Source of the DNA: Hyphomicrobiales bacterium
GTDB taxonomy: Bacteria > Pseudomonadota > Alphaproteobacteria > Rhizobiales > Xanthobacteraceae
Assembly: GCA_003135415.1 (NCBI GenBank)
Contig: PLBP01000038.1
Coordinates: 188,772-245,979 of the forward strand
Length of the DNA stretch: 57,208 nt
Reading direction: 5' to 3'
The notes under the pieces are model-generated. The model ran no database searches and was not told the DNA's origin. It saw only the letters and a program-made list of their open reading frames with translations. Made by a program: the position numbers and the translations under genes. The first letter of the stretch is position 1. Each line of letters opens with the position of its first letter. Below are positions 49,693-57,208 of the stretch, piece after piece.

Positions 49693-51525
49693 ATGGCGGC
49701 AAACGGCAAACAGCAAGCGGCGCCCGCGGCTCTAGGCCTCGCCTACCCGGTCACCGATCATGTCTATGACGTGATCGTGGTCGGCGCCGGCGGTTCGGGC
49801 CTGCGCGCGGTCGTTGGCTGTGCCGAGGCCGGACTCAAGACCGCCTGCATCACCAAGGTGTTTCCGACGCGCTCGCACACGGTAGCGGCGCAGGGCGGCA
49901 TTGCCGCAGCACTCGGTAACATGGGCGAGGACGACTGGCGCTGGCATATGTACGACACCGTCAAGGGCTCGGACTGGCTCGGCGACCAGGACGCGATCGA
50001 ATATCTCTGCCGCCAGGCGCCGGCGGCGGTCTACGAACTCGAACACTGGGGTGTGCCGTTCTCGCGCACCGAAGAAGGAAAAATCTACCAGCGGCCGTTC
50101 GGCGGCATGACCACGCATTACGGCAAGGGAACCGCGCAACGCACCTGTGCCGCCGCCGACCGCACCGGCCACGCCATGCTGCACACGCTTTATGGCGCCG
50201 CGCTCAAGCACAGTGCCGAATTTTTCATCGAATTTTTCGCGATCGATCTTTTGATGGACGACGAAGGCCGCTGCTGCGGCGTCGTCGCCCTCGACATGGA
50301 GCACGGCACCATCCATCGCTTTCGCGCGCAGATGACGATGCTCGCGACCGGCGGCTACTGCCGCACCTATTTTACTTGCACCTCGGCCCACACCTGCACC
50401 GGCGACGGTAACGCCATGGTGCTGCGTGCGGGCTTGCCGCTGCAGGACATGGAGTTCGTGCAATTCCACCCGACGGGCGTTTACGGTGCCGGTGTCCTCA
50501 TCACCGAGGGCGCGCGCGGCGAGGGTGGTTATCTCACCAATTCCGAAGGCGAGCGCTTCATGGAGCGCTACGCCCCTTCGGCCAAGGACCTCGCCTCGCG
50601 CGACGTTGTCTCGCGCGCGATGACGATCGAAATTCACGAGGGCCGCGGCGTCGGCAAGGAGAAGGATCACATCTACCTTCACCTCGACCACATCGATCCG
50701 AAAATCTTGCACGAGCAGCTGCCCGGCATTTCGGAAAGCGCGAAGATTTTCGCCGGCGTCGATCTCACCAAGGAGCCGATTCCGATCTTGCCGACGGCGC
50801 ACTACAACATGGGGGGCATCCCGACGAACTTCCATGGCGAGGCCCTGACGAAATCGAACGGCAATGCCGATCAAATCGTGCCCGGCCTGATGGCGATTGG
50901 CGAGGCGGCCTGCGTCTCGGTGCATGGCGCGAACCGGCTCGGCTCGAACTCCTTGGTCGACCTCGTCGTGTTCGGGCGCGCGGCGGCGGCGCGTTGCGCC
51001 GAGATCGTGCATCCCGGCGAGACTCCGCCGGATCTGCCGGCCGCGGCGACCGACTACGCGATTTCGCGGCTCGACCGCTTCCGCAACGCCAAGGGTGCGA
51101 CCCCGACCGCGGAACTGCGCGTCAAGATGCAAAAGGTGATGCAGAAGAATTGCGCCGTGTTCCGCACCGGCGAGGTGCTGAGCGAAGGCTCGCGGCTCAT
51201 CCATGATGTGTTCGCGGGCACCTCCGACATCCATGTCAGCGACCGCTCGCTAATCTGGAATTCGGACCTCGTCGAGACACTCGAATTCGACAATCTGATC
51301 GCACAAGCGGTGGTCACGATGGAGTCGGCGCTAAACCGGCAAGAATCGCGCGGCGCGCATGCGCGCGAGGACTTTCCCGAGCGCGACGACAAGAACTGGA
51401 TGAAGCACACGTTGTCTTGGTTCGACGATAAGACCGGCAAGACCAAGCTCGACGACCGGCCGGTGCATGCCTACACGCTGACGAACGAAGTGCAGTACAT
51501 CGAGCCGAAGAAACGGGTTTACTGA
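49693..51525 (+). CDS. sdhA: Succinate dehydrogenase flavoprotein subunit
   Basis: 610 residues. [16 protein letters not shown] binds [19 protein letters not shown] contains the FAD-linked His, [11 protein letters not shown] and [18 protein letters not shown] line the active site, and the C-terminal flavoprotein domain has [13 protein letters not shown]. It oxidises succinate to fumarate. The ATG at 49693 gives a short leader before the FAD domain. sdhB follows after 10 bp. Confidence 0.97.
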   Translation: MAANGKQQAAPAALGLAYPVTDHVYDVIVVGAGGSGLRAVVGCAEAGLKTACITKVFPTRSHTVAAQGGIAAALGNMGEDDWRWHMYDTVKGSDWLGDQDAIEYLCRQAPAAVYELEHWGVPFSRTEEGKIYQRPFGGMTTHYGKGTAQRTCAAADRTGHAMLHTLYGAALKHSAEFFIEFFAIDLLMDDEGRCCGVVALDMEHGTIHRFRAQMTMLATGGYCRTYFTCTSAHTCTGDGNAMVLRAGLPLQDMEFVQFHPTGVYGAGVLITEGARGEGGYLTNSEGERFMERYAPSAKDLASRDVVSRAMTIEIHEGRGVGKEKDHIYLHLDHIDPKILHEQLPGISESAKIFAGVDLTKEPIPILPTAHYNMGGIPTNFHGEALTKSNGNADQIVPGLMAIGEAACVSVHGANRLGSNSLVDLVVFGRAAAARCAEIVHPGETPPDLPAAATDYAISRLDRFRNAKGATPTAELRVKMQKVMQKNCAVFRTGEVLSEGSRLIHDVFAGTSDIHVSDRSLIWNSDLVETLEFDNLIAQAVVTMESALNRQESRGAHAREDFPERDDKNWMKHTLSWFDDKTGKTKLDDRPVHAYTLTNEVQYIEPKKRVY

Positions 51526-51535
51526 GGCGGACACC

Positions 51536-52315
51536 ATGGTCGAACTGACGCTGCCGAAAAATTCCAAGGTGAAAGCGGGCAAAGTCTGGCCGAAGCCCGC
51601 GGGCGCCAAACGCCTGACCGAGTTCCGCATCTATCGCTGGGATCCGGATGACGGCGAGAATCCGCGCATCGACACTTATTTCGTCGACCGCGACGATTGC
51701 GGGCCGATGATTCTTGACGCCATCATCTGGATCAAGAACAAGATCGACGCGACGCTGACCTTTCGCCGCTCGTGCCGCGAGGGCGTGTGCGGCTCCTGCG
51801 CGATGAATATCGACGGTCTGAACACGCTCGCCTGCACACAGGCGATCGACGACGTGGCGGCGCCGGTGAAGATCTATCCGTTGCCGCATCAGCCGGTGAT
51901 CAAGGACCTCGTCCCGGATCTCTCGAATTTTTACACCCAGTACGCGGCGATCCAGCCCTGGCTGCACACCGAGACACCGGCTCCCCAGAAGGAGTGGCTG
52001 CAAAGCCACGAGGAGCGTGAGAAGCTCGACGGACTCTACGAGTGCATTCTGTGCGCTTGCTGCTCGACATCGTGCCCGAGCTATTGGTGGAATCCCGAGC
52101 GCTATATGGGGCCGGCGGCGCTATTGCAGGCCTATCGCTGGATCTCCGATTCACGCGACGAGGCGACCGGCGAGCGGCTCGATTTCCTCGAAGATCCGTT
52201 CCGGCTCTATCGCTGCCACACCATCATGAATTGCTCGCAGGCCTGCCCCAAGGGGCTGAACCCCGCGAAGGCGATCGCGCAGATCAAGAAAAAGATGGTC
52301 GAACGGCAATTGTAG
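51536..52315 (+). CDS. sdhB: Succinate dehydrogenase iron-sulfur subunit
   Basis: 259 residues. The 2Fe-2S motif is [21 protein letters not shown], the 4Fe-4S motif [17 protein letters not shown] and the 3Fe-4S motif [17 protein letters not shown], all intact. It passes electrons from SdhA to quinone. A strong hairpin 25 bp downstream likely ends the operon. Confidence 0.97.
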   Translation: MVELTLPKNSKVKAGKVWPKPAGAKRLTEFRIYRWDPDDGENPRIDTYFVDRDDCGPMILDAIIWIKNKIDATLTFRRSCREGVCGSCAMNIDGLNTLACTQAIDDVAAPVKIYPLPHQPVIKDLVPDLSNFYTQYAAIQPWLHTETPAPQKEWLQSHEEREKLDGLYECILCACCSTSCPSYWWNPERYMGPAALLQAYRWISDSRDEATGERLDFLEDPFRLYRCHTIMNCSQACPKGLNPAKAIAQIKKKMVERQL

Positions 52316-52339
52316 GTGCGCGTTGCCTGCCGAATGAAA

Positions 52340-52376
52340 AACGGCGCCCAAGGGAGTGTCCCGTTGGGGCGCCGTT
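52340..52376 (+). terminator. Bulged hairpin terminator of the sdh operon
   Basis: AACGGCGCCC (52340-52349) pairs with GGGCGCCGTT (52367-52376), and the inner GGGA/TCCC extends the stem with two bulged G residues and a small loop. No long U-tract follows, so termination may be Rho-assisted. The hairpin lies between the convergent sdhB and lipoprotein genes and could serve both. Confidence 0.6.
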
Positions 52377-52399
52377 CGCTGTTGGAGCTGCTGACTGGA

Positions 52400-52786
52400 T
52401 TAGAACGAGCATCCGTAGGGCGTCATCGATGCTTTCATTTGATCAGCGGTTTGCTTACAGGCGGCTTCGAGCGACGGCCGCGCGCTCGGATTTTGGGCGG
52501 CCGCAGCCCAGGACGCGCGAAGCTGATCGAGCTGGGCCTTGAAGGCCGGTTGTTGCGCGGCCGGTATCTTGCCGCTCACGCAAGCCTCGTACTTAGCTAG
52601 AAAGTCGTCGCAGGCGGGTATGCCGACATCGGCGGCATTCGCGGCGGTCGTCGCGATCATGCGGCGAGGCTCACGCTCAGTGCAAGTTGATGCATGCTCG
52701 TTCTCCACAATTTCCAGGAAGGCCATCATACAGCCGGTTACGCCAGCCACGCTTAGGTATGCAGTGAATAAAAGTCGCGCGCCCAA
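52400..52786 (-). CDS. Small exported protein or lipoprotein of unknown function
   Basis: About 128 residues. The C-terminal two thirds (IPACDDFLAKYEACVSGKIP, SWAAAAQNP, ACKQTADQMKASMTPYGCSF) form a short helical domain with four Cys that I have seen in other Hyphomicrobiales proteins of unknown role. The start is uncertain: a TTG at 52786 gives a lipobox-like VTGC at residues 16-19, while ATG codons at 52729, 52726 and 52660 would shorten it. The 5' end may have decayed. Confidence 0.5.
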   Translation of the reverse strand: MGARLLFTAYLSVAGVTGCMMAFLEIVENEHASTCTEREPRRMIATTAANAADVGIPACDDFLAKYEACVSGKIPAAQQPAFKAQLDQLRASWAAAAQNPSARPSLEAACKQTADQMKASMTPYGCSF

Positions 52787-52833
52787 TTCAGCGCGCGAGT
52801 GATCGAAATTCTTGAAACCGGATGACCGCTTGC

Positions 52834-53154
52834 TCAGCGCTTCGATTTCTTGCGGCCCCGCTTCGCCTTTCGCTTTGTTTTTTTCATCGATTTCTTCTTG
52901 CCGCGTTTGTTCGCCTTCTTCGATTTCTTCGCTGGCCGCTTTTTGGCAGCCTTCTTTTTGACGGCCGGCATTTTAGGCGCCGGCGGCGGCGCGGGCATGG
53001 CAACTGGCTTTGGCATCGGCGCCGGTTGCGGCACCGGGTTCGATAGCGGAGAGGGATGGATTCCGCTGTGAGCCGGGCTTGGCGGATTGTTCGGCGCAAC
53101 GCCGAACGTTCCCGCGGTTGGGCCGCGGTTGTCGCCGTTATCACTTTTCGACAT
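52834..53154 (-). CDS. Lysine-rich histone H1-like protein
   Basis: 106 residues. GGAGG lies six nt before the ATG at 53154. The first half is Pro/Asn-rich (NPPSPAHSGIHPSPL, PAPMPKPVAMPAPPPAP) and the last 45 residues are almost all Lys, Arg, Ala and Ser, with KKAAKKRPAKKSKK and ending KRGRKKSKR. This composition is that of bacterial H1-like or AlgP-like proteins, which bind DNA non-specifically. Low complexity makes homology weak evidence. Confidence 0.6.
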   Translation of the reverse strand: MSKSDNGDNRGPTAGTFGVAPNNPPSPAHSGIHPSPLSNPVPQPAPMPKPVAMPAPPPAPKMPAVKKKAAKKRPAKKSKKANKRGKKKSMKKTKRKAKRGRKKSKR

Positions 53155-53273
53155 GGGTAGCCTCCGATGGAACGGCCAGCGGCGCATCAAACGGTAGCGC
53201 GCCGCAGTTTGCCAGCGGAAAATCATTTCGAGGGTGATGGATTTCGATCCGGTGCGGGATACCGGCGAAGGGC

Positions 53274-53885
53274 TTAGGCCGCTTTCAGCATCCGGCTCTG
53301 CGCATCGAGGATCGCGGTCGCGAAGCTATAGCCGTCGGCCATGAATTCGCGGAAGAGCGAGAGCGGATCGGGCCGCGGATTGGTGATTTCGGCGACAACG
53401 TCGTTCGCTTCGAAGCGCAGGTCTGCCTCATATTTACGCGCGATCGCCTGCATCGGATGATTATGGGATAGGCAGTTCATATAGAGCTTGCGGATCGAGC
53501 GGTTGCGCGCGGCGAGGATGGTGCGCCCCATCAGCGCCGAGCCGACGCCAACATGCTGCCACGGCTGTTCGATCGAGAAGGCGGCTTCGGCCTCGTTCGA
53601 AACATGATCGGCGGAGACGCGGAGCTCCGCACAGCCGCGCAAGGTGCCGTCGACGAAGAAGCCGTGGACGACTGAATCCGGCCCCAGCGCCTTCGTTGCG
53701 TATTTCTCAATGAAGTAATCGGTGACCGGAGTTCCGAAGCGATTGGCGCGGCTTGCAGGATCGAGACGCAAAAGATGCTCGCGGAAGCGGTCGGTTTCAC
53801 CGATCCAGAGCTTCCGGATCACGCTAGCTGCCTCGGGAGTGTCGTGCATGATGTTCTTCATCCACACCGGATATGGGCGATTCAT
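53274..53885 (-). CDS. GNAT family N-acetyltransferase
   Basis: 203 residues. The core has LWIGETDRFREHLLRLDPASRANRFG, FVDGTLRGCAELRV, EAAFSIEQPWQHVGVGSALMGRTILAARNRS with the acetyl-CoA loop QHVGVGSAL, and LYMNCLSHNHPMQAIARKYE. I recall similar proteins in Hyphomicrobiales. The substrate is unknown. It diverges from zapE with a 213-bp gap. Confidence 0.85.
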   Translation of the reverse strand: MNRPYPVWMKNIMHDTPEAASVIRKLWIGETDRFREHLLRLDPASRANRFGTPVTDYFIEKYATKALGPDSVVHGFFVDGTLRGCAELRVSADHVSNEAEAAFSIEQPWQHVGVGSALMGRTILAARNRSIRKLYMNCLSHNHPMQAIARKYEADLRFEANDVVAEITNPRPDPLSLFREFMADGYSFATAILDAQSRMLKAA

Positions 53886-54098
53886 TCTTGTAAATCAATG
53901 TATTGCCGCTATGCAGCAAAAGCATGACGCGGATTTGACAGCCGAACGAAGAAAAGGGCTCCGGCAGGCAATTTTCGGAGGGATTTCGCGGCAAACCACG
54001 CAAGAATCATGTTTCTGCGGTAATCCCTATGGCGTTGAAGCGGCGGGTACGGGCCGCTAAGCCTCGCGCGGTCGGAATCACCGGGGGCTTTCTTTCGA

Positions 54099-55268
54099 AT
54101 GGCGGCGATCGCGGAGCGCTACGCCGCACGGGTCGCGGCCGAAGAGATCGAGCCCGATCCGGGTCAGCTCCATGCGATCGGCTGCCTGGCGCGGCTCGAG
54201 CGCGAACTCGCCGACTACCGCCCGCCCGTCAAATCCGGCGCGCTCGGCTGGTTGATGGCGCGGCGTCCGGCGACCCCGCCGCGCGGCGTCTATCTCTTTG
54301 GCGATGTCGGCCGCGGCAAGACCATGCTGATGGACCTTTTTTTTGAAGGCGCGCCGGCCGCGAAAAAGCGCCGCACGCATTTTCACGAATTCATGGCGGA
54401 TGTGCACGTGCGCATCCAGGATGCCCGGCACAGGTTGAAATCCGGAGAGATAACAAACAGCGATCCCATCGCATTCGTGGCAAGCGGGATCGCCGGAGAA
54501 ACGTCGCTTCTATGCTTCGACGAGTTTCTCGTTACCGACATTGCCGACGCAATGATCCTCGGGCGGCTATTCGAAAAATTGTTCGCGCAGGGCGTCGTTT
54601 TAGTCGCGACCTCCAACGCGCCGCCATCCGAGCTTTACAAGGACGGACTTAACCGCGCGCTGTTCATTCCGTTCATCCATCTCCTGGAGGAGCGGGTGGA
54701 GGTGGTCTCGCTCGAAGCGCGTACCGATTTTCGGTTGGAGAAATTGCGGGACGTCGCGAGCTGGCATGTCCCCGCCGACGAGGCGGCGCGCGCGGCAATC
54801 GACCGCGCCTGGCGGCGGCTCGCGGGTCCCGAAGGCGGCGCACCGCTCGAGCTTCCGCATCTCGGGCGCACGATCCACGTGCCGCGCGCGGGCGGCGGTG
54901 CGGCGCGCTTTACCTTCCACGATCTTTGTGAGGCGCCGCTCGGGGCAAGCGACTTTGTCGCGATTGCGCGCGCGTTTCACACGCTGATTGTCGAGAACAT
55001 CCCGGTGATTGCCGCCGAGCAGCGCAACGAGGCGAAGCGTTTTATTCTTCTTATCGACACGCTCTATGACAGCGCGGTGAAGCTGATCGCATCGGCGGCG
55101 GCCGAGCCCGACCAGCTTTATGCCGGGACCGAAGGCTTCGAGGCGTTCGAATTCCGCCGTACGGCGTCGAGACTACACGAGATGCGCTCGGCGGCCTATC
55201 TCGCGCTCCCGCATGGCAGACGGGGTTCGAACGTGACCGGAAGCACCACCGGCATCGTCGAAACTTGA
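54099..55268 (+). CDS. zapE: Cell division protein ZapE (AFG1-like ATPase)
   Basis: 389 residues. Walker A is GDVGRGKTM (68-76), Walker B is LLCFDEFLVTDIADAMILGRL and the family VLVATSNAPPSELYKDGLNRALFIPFI is intact. ZapE acts on FtsZ in division, and its mitochondrial relative AFG1/LACE1 handles respiratory proteins. mdh follows after 118 bp and sucC after that, a common alphaproteobacterial order. No strong Shine-Dalgarno sequence is visible before the ATG. Confidence 0.94.
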   Translation: MAAIAERYAARVAAEEIEPDPGQLHAIGCLARLERELADYRPPVKSGALGWLMARRPATPPRGVYLFGDVGRGKTMLMDLFFEGAPAAKKRRTHFHEFMADVHVRIQDARHRLKSGEITNSDPIAFVASGIAGETSLLCFDEFLVTDIADAMILGRLFEKLFAQGVVLVATSNAPPSELYKDGLNRALFIPFIHLLEERVEVVSLEARTDFRLEKLRDVASWHVPADEAARAAIDRAWRRLAGPEGGAPLELPHLGRTIHVPRAGGGAARFTFHDLCEAPLGASDFVAIARAFHTLIVENIPVIAAEQRNEAKRFILLIDTLYDSAVKLIASAAAEPDQLYAGTEGFEAFEFRRTASRLHEMRSAAYLALPHGRRGSNVTGSTTGIVET

Positions 55269-55329
55269 ATGCGAAGAATGGATGAACTTTCGGCGCTTGA
55301 GCGGCTTCTACAAACGGGTTAGAGGCTAG

Positions 55330-56352
<1,023 letters not shown>

Positions 56353-56414
56353 TCTTGGGCAAGTGATATCGCGGAGAATTTTCGCGCGGCGTTTTTGGAA
56401 TTCGAGGATCACCA

Positions 56415-57208
56415 ATGAATATTCATGAATATCAAGCCAAAGCCGTGTTGCGCGAATTCGGCGTGCCAGTGCCGCGCGGCATTGCGGCTTTTTCGCCTGA
56501 TGAGGCAGTGAAGGCGGCAAACGAGCTCGGCGGCTCCGTCTGGGTCGTCAAGGCGCAGATTCACGCCGGCGGCCGCGGCAAGGCGGGCGGCGTCAAGGTC
56601 GTGAAGTCAGTTGACGAGGTGAAGAAAGAAGCGAGCCGCATGCTCGGCTCGACGCTCGTCACGCACCAGACCGGGCCGCACGGAAAAGAAGTCAGCCGCC
56701 TCTATATCGAGGAAGGGGCGGCGATCGCGAAAGAGTTCTACCTTTCGCTGCTCGTCGATCGCGAAACCTCGCGCGTCGCGCTCGTGGTCTCGACCGAGGG
56801 CGGCATGGACATCGAGAAGGTCGCGCACGATACACCCGACAAGATCATCACCTTTTCGGTCGATCCGGTGACCGGTATTTTGCCGCACCATGCGCGCCGC
56901 GTCGCGCAGGTACTCGGTCTTGGTCCGGACCAGCAGAAGCAGGCGAACGCGTTGATCAGCGCGCTCTATAATGCATTCACCGAGAAGGACATGAGCCTTC
57001 TCGAAATCAACCCGCTGATTCTGACGAAGGACGGCAAGATCGTTTGCCTCGACGCCAAGATGGGCTTCGACGAGAACGCGCTGTTTCGTCATCCCGATGT
57101 CGTGGCGCTGCGCGACATTACCGAAGAGGACGCGAAGGAAGTCGAGGCCTCCAAATACGACCTCAACTACATTTCGCTCGACGGCACGATCGGCTGCATG
57201 GTGAACGG
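56415..57208 (+). CDS. sucC: Succinate-CoA ligase (ADP-forming) beta subunit, 5' part
   Basis: The frame is open from the ATG at 56415 to the end of the window, about 264 codons of roughly 398. The start [67 protein letters not shown] and [14 protein letters not shown] are the SucC ATP-grasp features. GAGGA precedes the ATG. It makes the substrate-level ATP of the TCA cycle with SucD, presumably just downstream. Confidence 0.97.
   Translation, partial: MNIHEYQAKAVLREFGVPVPRGIAAFSPDEAVKAANELGGSVWVVKAQIHAGGRGKAGGVKVVKSVDEVKKEASRMLGSTLVTHQTGPHGKEVSRLYIEEGAAIAKEFYLSLLVDRETSRVALVVSTEGGMDIEKVAHDTPDKIITFSVDPVTGILPHHARRVAQVLGLGPDQQKQANALISALYNAFTEKDMSLLEINPLILTKDGKIVCLDAKMGFDENALFRHPDVVALRDITEEDAKEVEASKYDLNYISLDGTIGCMVN

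Noticed and set aside
49732-51234. 500-codon antisense frame across sdhA
   Set aside because: Shadow frame opposite an intact flavoprotein subunit with all FAD motifs.

Overview
The window is GC-rich, densely packed chromosomal DNA from an alphaproteobacterium, most likely of the order Hyphomicrobiales (Rhizobiales). Four things point there: the blocks sdhCDAB, zapE-mdh-sucC, ffh-rpsP-rimM-trmD-rplS, dapF-mtaB-ftsY-yciB and acnA/ccmABCDG; lineage families such as IalB, DUF1223, DUF2794 and DUF1232; the ethylmalonyl-CoA-type gene mch beside a CoA-ester lyase; and a 47-bp palindromic repeat of a type common between genes in this order. The genus cannot be fixed from the sequence alone. Most gene starts and stops touch or overlap. 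No prophage, transposase, integrase, CRISPR array, restriction or defence cassette, or biosynthetic cluster is visible.

Layout. 1-7.7 kb: 3' end of cysI, a short-chain dehydrogenase and a glutamine amidotransferase; tRNA-Ala(CGC) on the minus strand with a clear promoter; the overlapping chain yggT-DUF167-folD; then minus-strand acetyltransferase, typA and argG. 7.8-14.2 kb: a decayed glycosyltransferase beside a PAP2 phosphatase, a DsbA-type isomerase, a membrane protein with rlmN, ialB, two related palindromes, a quinone oxidoreductase and a DUF1232 protein. 14.2-21.2 kb: thpR and a TesA-like esterase, divergent from a YbbA/YbbP-type ABC exporter, then Bax-inhibitor-1, DUF2794 and DUF1223. 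21.2-31 kb: acnA divergent from ccmABCDG (heme export and cytochrome c maturation), which converges on yciB-ftsY-maoC-mtaB-dapF. 31-36.8 kb: a secreted GyrI-like protein, a metallo-beta-lactamase-fold hydrolase and the ffh-rpsP-rimM-trmD-rplS translation operon. 36.8-44.7 kb: leuC, leuD, leuB and asd, interleaved with small secreted or membrane proteins, a minimal metallopeptidase and an HXXEE protein. 44.8-48.7 kb: CoA-ester lyase and mesaconyl-CoA hydratase, a secreted esterase and a LysR regulator. 48.9-57.2 kb: sdhCDAB, small lineage-specific proteins including a lysine-rich histone-H1-like one, an acetyltransferase, zapE, mdh and the start of sucC, which runs off the window.

Together the genes cover central carbon metabolism (aconitase, succinate dehydrogenase, malate dehydrogenase, succinyl-CoA ligase, mesaconyl-CoA hydratase), leucine, arginine, lysine and threonine precursor synthesis, one-carbon folate metabolism, cytochrome c biogenesis, protein targeting by SRP and FtsY, and tRNA, rRNA and ribosome maturation.

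I looked for a new biological system and did not find a convincing one. The most interesting signals are structural: two adjacent 76-78-bp palindromes upstream of the quinone oxidoreductase whose arms differ by matched, pairing-preserving substitutions; a dispersed 60-bp palindromic repeat present twice; a glycosyltransferase that seems to have lost its middle and its reading frame near the start; and a possible set of competing inverted repeats upstream of the DUF2794 gene.
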